From Firmicutes bacterium UBA6132 (GTDB lineage: Bacteria; Bacillota_A; Clostridia; Tissierellales; Sedimentibacteraceae): 9,771 bases of DNA. The position numbers and the translations under genes are program-made. This document shows, piece by piece, positions 6,401-9,771 of this stretch (position 1 is its first letter; each line of letters begins with the position of its first letter). The stretch spans positions 1-9,771 of the forward strand of contig DIVM01000119.1 of NCBI GenBank assembly GCA_002435835.1, read 5' to 3'. The notes under the pieces are model-generated. The model did not search any database, was not told where the DNA came from, and saw only the letters and a program-made list of their open reading frames with translations.

Positions 6401-8062
6401 ATGAAAAAATATTTTAAAATAATAATTGTTTCATTGATGCTATGTATGTTTTTTTCAACAGTCGCTTTTGCTGAAGATGATATTACTGTAAGGGTTAGAG
6501 TTAAAGGGAGACCATTTAACGAACAAGCTGAGCTTGATGGATATGAAAATATAACTATATATGATACCTCTTCTGTAACTCCAAAAAAAATATTTCAAAC
6601 AGATGATGAACTGAGTATTTTGATGGATACATATTATGACCAATTTTATAATGAACTTTCTTCTATTACATATGCTAAATTTGGACCTTATCATGTAAAA
6701 TTATCAAATAAATATTTTGCTTCTTATGAAGAAACACAAAATGAAATCAATAACTTAATTTCTACAATTCCAGCATTGGGAAGTGGTTTTTATCCTTATT
6801 TTAATGGACAAGATTATCAAATATGCTATGGAGCTTTTATAGATTCAAGCAGCGCATCTGCTTTTATAAACACATTGAAGGAAAACGGAATAGAAAGCAC
6901 AGAGTTGCAAACTCAAAAACAAAGCGTTTTAGTGTATGATGGACAAAATAATATTGTATTTATGTATAAAAACAATTATAATATTGCTTTCACATCATTT
7001 AATTCAGATCTTGGATGTGATATGATTAAAATTGATTCAAAACCTTATAGAGGAATGATGGCATTTAATATTATAAATAATGCAGACTTAATTTCCATAA
7101 ATAAAGTTGATGTGGAAAGTTATTTGTACGGAGTAGTTCCTTGTGAAAGCCCATCTTCATGGCCTTTAGATGCTCTTAAAGCTCAAACTTTAGCAGCTCG
7201 TACATATTCAGTAGCTAATTTAAAGCGCTACAATCTATATGGTTATGATTTAAATGATGATGTATCGAGTCAAGTTTATGGTGGATTTTTAAGTGAGAAA
7301 AATTCTACTAATATTGCTGTAGAAACAACAAAGGGTGAAATGATTTATTATAATGGAAAATTAATCGATGCAGTTTTTCATTCAACAAGTGGTGGAAGTA
7401 CAGAAAATTCAGAAAATGTTTGGCAATATGAAATTCCATATTTAAGAGGAGTGGATGATACATATTCAAATATTTCTCCAAGAACTGTTTGGAAAAAAAT
7501 ATATACTAAGGATCAATTAATTGCAAGGCTTAGATTATATGATTATGATGTTAATGAAATATATGATGTAAAAATAACTAAGGTAACTGAAAATAACAGG
7601 GCCTATGAATGTATATTTTATACAGATAAAGGAGAAATTACTATTTACAAAGACTTAATTAGAAGTGTTTTAGGCGTAGATAGTTTATGGCTTTCAGTCA
7701 AAAATAATACTGAAGGAAATGAAAGTTTTTATTTTGCTAATTTAAAGACAACTGAATTTGCAAGCAGGTCCAATGATTCAATAGATATTACAACAACTGT
7801 GACGGATGGATTAACAAACAAATATATAATTTCTGATAAAGGAAAAACACAAATAACAGGTGATAATGTTGCCTTTATAAGCTCATCTGGAATTACTAAT
7901 CAGGATATTACAACTGTTAACTCTAATCAATATGTTATAGATGGTAGGGGATGGGGACATTCTCTCGGTATGAGCCAATACGGAGCAAAACAAATGGCTA
8001 CAGAAGGTTTTAAATATGATGAAATAATTAAACATTATTATACTGGAGTAACAATTCAATGA
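6401..8062 (+). CDS. Secreted SpoIID/LytB-domain protein
   Basis: This 553-residue exported protein has a signal peptide (MKKYFK, hydrophobic core to about residue 20, probable cleavage after AFA near residue 24). An N-terminal region of about 200 residues follows; [15 protein letters not shown] and [18 protein letters not shown] look SPOR-like, which is a tentative call. The SpoIID core begins near residue 229 with [32 protein letters not shown] (254-270) and [16 protein letters not shown] (326-341). It closes with [16 protein letters not shown] (515-530). SpoIID proteins are lytic transglycosylases that cut denuded glycan strands. Glu249 matches the catalytic Glu of the usual VPSEM motif, but here the motif reads VPCES. 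It is longer than B. subtilis SpoIID (about 340) and sits in a vegetative operon, so a wall-remodelling role beyond engulfment is plausible. GGAGG at 6387-6391 fits the ATG; the stop overlaps queA as ATGA. Confidence 0.9.
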   Translation: MKKYFKIIIVSLMLCMFFSTVAFAEDDITVRVRVKGRPFNEQAELDGYENITIYDTSSVTPKKIFQTDDELSILMDTYYDQFYNELSSITYAKFGPYHVKLSNKYFASYEETQNEINNLISTIPALGSGFYPYFNGQDYQICYGAFIDSSSASAFINTLKENGIESTELQTQKQSVLVYDGQNNIVFMYKNNYNIAFTSFNSDLGCDMIKIDSKPYRGMMAFNIINNADLISINKVDVESYLYGVVPCESPSSWPLDALKAQTLAARTYSVANLKRYNLYGYDLNDDVSSQVYGGFLSEKNSTNIAVETTKGEMIYYNGKLIDAVFHSTSGGSTENSENVWQYEIPYLRGVDDTYSNISPRTVWKKIYTKDQLIARLRLYDYDVNEIYDVKITKVTENNRAYECIFYTDKGEITIYKDLIRSVLGVDSLWLSVKNNTEGNESFYFANLKTTEFASRSNDSIDITTTVTDGLTNKYIISDKGKTQITGDNVAFISSSGITNQDITTVNSNQYVIDGRGWGHSLGMSQYGAKQMATEGFKYDEIIKHYYTGVTIQ

Positions 8063-9096
8063 AAATAGATTTTAAAACAAGTGATTTTTATTATGATCTT
8101 CCTGAAGAATTAATAGCACAAACTCCTATAAAAAACAGGGATCATTCAAGGCTTTTAGTTTTAGACAGTAATACCGGTGAAACAGAGCATAAACATTTTT
8201 ATGATGTTTTGGAGTATTTAAATAAAGGGGACTGCCTTGTTATAAATGACACTAAAGTTTTGCCTGCAAGACTTTACGGCACAAGGAAAGATACAAATGC
8301 AGTCATAGAACTTCTTTTATTAAAAAGGCTTGATAGTAATAAGTGGGAAACCCTTGTAAAACCAGGTAAAAAAGCTAAAGTAGGTATAGAAATAATTTTT
8401 AAGGAAAATTTACTTTCTGGAAAAATTATAGAAGTGCAGAATGATGGTAATAGGGTAATAGAATTTTTTTATGATGGAATATTTGAAGAAATATTAGATC
8501 AATTAGGTGAAATGCCGTTGCCCCCATATATACATGAAAAATTAGAGGATAAAAGCAGATATCAAACTATTTATGCTAAGAATGCAGGTTCTGCTGCAGC
8601 ACCAACTGCAGGTCTTCATTTTAACGAAGAGCTTTTAAAAAAAATAGAACAAAAGGGTGTTAATATAGCAAAACTTACACTTCATGTAGGTTTAGGTACT
8701 TTTAGGCCTGTAAAATCAGAATTTATACTAGAACACAAAATGCATTCTGAATATTATGAACTTACAAAAGAAGAAGCTGAAAAAATAAACAAAGCAAAGC
8801 AAAGCGGTAATAGAGTTATTTCAGTTGGTACAACAAGTACAAGAACTCTTGAAACTATTGGCGATGAAAATGGTTTTGTAAGAGAACAAAATGGATGGAC
8901 TGATATATTTATTTATCCAGGTTATAAATTTAAAGTTGTTGATTCCCTCATTACTAATTTTCATTTACCAGAATCAACACTTGTTATGTTAGTTAGCTCA
9001 ATGGCTGGAAAAGAAAATGTATTAAATGCATACAAAGAGGCAGTAGAAAATAAATATCGTTTCTTCAGTTTTGGAGATGCTATGTTGATAAAGTAA
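8059..9096 (+). CDS. queA: S-adenosylmethionine:tRNA ribosyltransferase-isomerase QueA
   Basis: QueA transfers and isomerises the ribosyl moiety of S-adenosylmethionine onto 7-aminomethyl-7-deazaguanine at tRNA position 34, producing epoxyqueuosine. The 345-residue product is full length. Family blocks are [15 protein letters not shown] (9-23), [18 protein letters not shown] (57-74), LPPYIHE (154-160), RYQTIYAK (167-174), AAPTAGLHF (180-188), [10 protein letters not shown] (209-218), [10 protein letters not shown] (256-265) and [16 protein letters not shown] (281-296). [18 protein letters not shown] (297-314) completes the set. The ATG overlaps the stop codon of the preceding gene (ATGA, 8059-8062), and GGAG lies at 8045-8048 inside that gene, so translation is coupled to the SpoIID-like protein. 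tgt, acting one step earlier in the same pathway, follows after 19 bases. Confidence 0.97.
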   Translation: MKIDFKTSDFYYDLPEELIAQTPIKNRDHSRLLVLDSNTGETEHKHFYDVLEYLNKGDCLVINDTKVLPARLYGTRKDTNAVIELLLLKRLDSNKWETLVKPGKKAKVGIEIIFKENLLSGKIIEVQNDGNRVIEFFYDGIFEEILDQLGEMPLPPYIHEKLEDKSRYQTIYAKNAGSAAAPTAGLHFNEELLKKIEQKGVNIAKLTLHVGLGTFRPVKSEFILEHKMHSEYYELTKEEAEKINKAKQSGNRVISVGTTSTRTLETIGDENGFVREQNGWTDIFIYPGYKFKVVDSLITNFHLPESTLVMLVSSMAGKENVLNAYKEAVENKYRFFSFGDAMLIK

Positions 9097-9112
9097 AAGT
9101 AAGAGAAGGTGA

Positions 9113-9771
<659 letters not shown>

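Noticed and set aside
6455..6694. Minus-strand open frame inside the SpoIID-like gene
   Set aside because: It lies antisense to a confident coding region, with no ribosome site and unnatural composition.

Overview
The window looks like a chromosomal housekeeping segment from a low-GC Firmicute, most likely of class Clostridia. The reasons are very AT-rich DNA, strong GGAGG-type or AAGGTGA-type ribosome sites, and sigma-A promoters with extended -10 elements. The gene order ruvC-ruvA-ruvB-spoIID-like-queA-tgt is one I associate with Clostridia. Genus is not decidable from sequence alone. I see no prophage, CRISPR array, tRNA, rRNA or transposase gene.

Layout: (1) 1-1188, the 3' part of a long-type uridine/nucleoside kinase. 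(2) 1189-1720, an orphan block: a 99-residue, extremely acidic protein of unknown function with its own promoter. It lies between two related palindromic repeats that both begin AATGGGGACGT. The second repeat is a 66-bp near-perfect palindrome in the convergent gap and probably also terminates the gene on the other strand. (3) 1721-2872 on the minus strand, a RodA-type peptidoglycan polymerase. (4) 2873-3100, a divergent regulatory region with promoters in both directions and an unexplained GC-rich islet. (5) 3101-4141, a compact MnmA tRNA 2-thiouridylase. (6) 4144-9771, a tight operon of ruvC, ruvA, ruvB, a secreted SpoIID/LytB-family protein, queA and tgt (tgt cut by the window end). It starts from a near-consensus promoter directly behind mnmA.

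RuvC, RuvA and RuvB together form the Holliday-junction resolvasome. Tgt and QueA catalyse consecutive steps of queuosine formation at the tRNA wobble position, and MnmA thiolates U34 of other tRNAs, so wobble modification is a theme. RodA and the SpoIID-like protein both act on peptidoglycan.

I corrected two starts from ribosome-site spacing: mnmA to 3101 and ruvC to 4210. I did not find a convincing new multi-gene system. The least explained items are the paired palindromes around the orphan acidic gene and the GC-rich islet between rodA and mnmA.
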